A DNA stretch of 19,490 bases from Bondarzewia mesenterica (Eukaryota > Basidiomycota > Agaricomycetes > Russulales > Bondarzewiaceae), in assembly GCA_004802705.1 (NCBI GenBank), contig SGPL01000480.1, forward strand, positions 1 to 19,490, written 5' to 3'. Under the pieces are notes generated by a model. That model was not told the origin of the DNA. It ran no database searches and saw only the letters and a program-made list of their open reading frames with translations. This document shows, piece by piece, positions 17,402 to 19,490 of the stretch. Position numbers and translations under genes: made by a program. Numbering within the stretch: position 1 is the stretch's first letter; every line of letters starts with the position of its first letter.

Positions 17402-18356
17402 CGTTATCCTCCTCACCTCGGACGGCCTAGTTTAAATACTGGTCAAGATATCATATGGCTCTAGTTTTATCATAGGCATGCTGGGCAGGGTCGCGATNGC
17501 TGCTCGGGCTATATCGTCAATAAGTAAGTTGATAGGGACAAGTAAAACAGGCCGATCCCGTGNTGAGGGATATGCTATGCAAAANGCTTCACTGTTTCAG
17601 TGTCTAATCCGCCCGTGATATTACACACATACGGGTGTGAACAAGATCCTGATTTCCAAAAGGTCTTCCAGCTTCTAGTTGACTCACTTGTTTGCGTAGA
17701 AATTAGCTCGAGGTTACAGACGCTAGGTCTCTCATGAAGCGTGCATATAATGGCCTGTATTGGCTCAAAAGATAGATTGCGGGAAATTGATTTCACGAAT
17801 AGGAGCTCTGTGCTCACCGGAGGATCTGAGCTGCAATCGCCTNTGAAGAATGAATGAGTCCGCGNCCGCCGCGTCGCTGCCAGTCACCGTACGGCATCGA
17901 ACGGAAGCAAAACGTTTGGCAAACACGTCTTGATGCAGATTCGGCAAGGGCTTCAAAGAAANTAGGCTTGANATNTCAATTCCATGTTTATCGGTANNGC
18001 TACCGTTGTCTCTACGGGAGATNGTANATACTACGTGGTCGTANACGNGTCGGTGAACGTGNNNNTGAACNGNNACNNTGGTGCCGGGNACTTTCGGCAG
18101 CTTTCGGCGAAGCGACGGAGTCTATGTCACGGAAACGGTCACGCATGGTTGTAGCTTCGGAAGCTTACCAGGTTCAGCTTACGACTACCGTAAATTACTA
18201 GAGTCTGGTTGTAGTTGTAGNATCAGCACAANGCAAACTTGGCNGCGGCAGCGGCAAGCCTTGGCTGCATCTTGGCCATGGACTACATCCNAGCTTGANT
18301 TTGTTCCCTCTCTGTTTCTCTTTTGANCATNGTCTCTAATCACNTNGTCGNNTGGC
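17402..18356. other. Divergent promoter region between the P450 (-) and the aspartic protease (+)
   Basis: There is no gene I can support in this 955-base region. A plus-strand open frame at 17854-18201 is kept open partly by N and has no motif. The region should hold both promoters; only one TATA-like element (17431-17438, minus) is visible. The stretch 17970-18080 is rich in N. Confidence 0.5.
17431..17438 (-). promoter_or_regulatory. TATA-like element for the P450 gene
   Basis: On the minus strand this reads TATTTAAA, 30-37 bases before the ATG at 17401. The position is plausible for a core promoter with a very short leader, but the match to consensus is imperfect. Confidence 0.35.
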
Positions 18357-18993
18357 ATGGTGCCGCTGTTGACCGCCGGAATCANTTATCTCGTCGTCTC
18401 TGCAGCAGCAACCCCAATACAACACGCCAAGAGAACTGCGAAGGGAATTCATATCCCCCTTCACAGGNGCCAGGCGAAAGGTGTGCAGAAAAGGTTGCAG
18501 ANNNCGANTGCGACCGGTCTGGGGGATGTGTTAGATGTGTAGGTTTTGTTTTTCTCTGTCTCAAAAGNTGNGTCGAACCTCGGAATNCGACAGAACGTAT
18601 AATGTCCTCATNCAAGTCGGTTCNACGGAGACACCTGTCGTTTTGGGTGCGTACACATNNNGCCTTCTTACATCCNTCCTTANGACTTTGGGCANCAGAT
18701 ACTGGCTCTTCGGATCTTTGGGTGCTCTCCGATGCGTGCTCNGCTAACTGTTCNTCNGCCAACGTCCCCATCTATCCCACCGCCACTTTTCAGGATACTG
18801 GTCTNGACGTTCATCTGCTCTACGGCGACTCTCAGACGGGCACGCATGCGGACGGCCCTATTGGTAAGGATACGGCTGGCGTGGCAGGACTCACGCTTGA
18901 AAACCAATACTTTGCCGCGATATCNGATACNAATACGAGCGTATTGCAGACCGGNTCTGCAGGNATTTTTGGTCTCGGGTTCCCCGTNAACAG
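18357..18993 (+). CDS. Pepsin-family (A1) aspartic protease, 5' part; gene continues to the right
   Basis: This is a secreted acid endopeptidase precursor. Exons 18357-18538, 18594-18646 and 18699-18993 join through GT-AG introns and give the first 176 residues. The ATG at 18357 opens a signal peptide (MVPLLTAGI, then YLVVSAAATP), followed by a basic propeptide (HAKRTAKGIHIPLHR, then VQKRLQ). The mature N-lobe starts near LDVTYNVLIQVGS. It holds the first catalytic motif DTGSSDLWV (Asp79), split by intron 2, and the flap region LLYGDSQTGTHADGPIGKD. GIFGLGFPVN follows. Exon 3 ends at a good GTGAGC donor. The second catalytic Asp motif and the C-lobe are not found: beyond 18994 the reading is unreliable because of N. 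Most N in these exons fall on third codon positions. Confidence 0.85.
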
Positions 18994-19490
18994 GTGAGCG
19001 AANTTTGACACACCTTTCCGGACCGTGGTACGTGCCCTCGCGGCAGTCAACTTGCCCTTGGCGCTAGTCAANAAGTTTATTGTCCAAGACACCCAGTGTC
19101 CGGCCAAGNGAGTGCTTTGACGTTTCATAACCAGCTTAGGGNCTNGTTATGGAATTGAGCGGTTCTATTTTGAATCGTGCGTCTGNNGTGTAATCCATGG
19201 GGNTGATATNGAATCCGATGCNAGTCGTNCCGAAACATGATGGTTTCTGCGTTCCGTTTCCTGGCGCTCAGAGCCTGCATTTGCCGAGTGGCCCGGAACG
19301 GAACAACGTTCTGCAAACCNGGTTTTACTTCTAGTTGCTGCCCGTGATTCACATGACTGGTCCATCATAAGACTTTACCNTCGATTGGCTTTGTCCATGN
19401 NNNCANTNGNNNCAGTCNNTATNGNNNNGTNTTGGCNANNNTNTNGNGNGTCCNTANCNNGNGNNNTNNNCTCNANNNANNATNCNNNNG
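18994..19490 (+). other. Unreadable remainder of the protease gene and N-dominated contig end
   Basis: Several AG acceptors are possible (for example near 19066, opening a frame with SALTFHNQLR), but no continuation can be chosen with confidence. From about 19400 the sequence is largely N, which suggests the end of a contig or read rather than biology. Confidence 0.5.

Noticed and set aside
17854..18326. Plus-strand open frames upstream of the protease
   Set aside because: Their length depends on N and there are no motifs; the protease start with its signal peptide is clear at 18357.

Overview
The window reads as nuclear DNA of a filamentous basidiomycete, most likely a wood-decaying Agaricomycete. 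Genes are dense, with many 47-70 nt introns carrying GT..AG ends and CTGAC/CTAAC-like branch sites. The gene set includes a cellulose-binding AA9 lytic polysaccharide monooxygenase (LPMO), a multi-exon cytochrome P450, a basidiomycete-style F-box protein and a secreted aspartic protease. Family calls come from reading translated exons by eye; no database search was possible.

Layout, left to right: (1) 463-1650 (+) phosducin-like protein, 3 exons; (2) 2331-3964 (+) F-box protein whose reading frame breaks once near 2850-2940; (3) 3965-5443 no convincing gene; (4) 5444-6890 (+) secreted AA9 LPMO with a C-terminal CBM1, 9 exons; (5) 6891-7951 intergenic; (6) 7952-14299 (+) a complete GCN2-type eIF2-alpha kinase rebuilt here from 29 exons (RWD, pseudokinase, kinase, HisRS-like and C-terminal domains, about 1,595 aa), with two GC-AG introns and three apparent one-base T-run frameshifts; (7) 14300-14824 N-rich spacer between convergent genes; (8) 17401-about 14825 (-) cytochrome P450, 13 exons; (9) 17402-18356 spacer between the divergent P450 and protease genes; (10) 18357 to the right edge (+) 5' part of a pepsin-family (A1) aspartic protease, after which the sequence dissolves into N.

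The genes do not form an obvious pathway or cluster. GCN2 and the phosducin-like protein are signalling/housekeeping genes; the LPMO, P450 and protease belong to the usual wood-decay and secretion repertoire. I saw no mobile element, CRISPR array, rRNA or tRNA.

The most informative pattern lies in the N characters. There are none before 8197. From there on they recur every few tens of bases, and inside the decoded exons they fall mostly on third codon positions, while introns are about twice as dense in N as exons. That is the signature of allelic differences masked to N in a dikaryon or diploid consensus rather than random sequencing failure. No undescribed biological system was identified.
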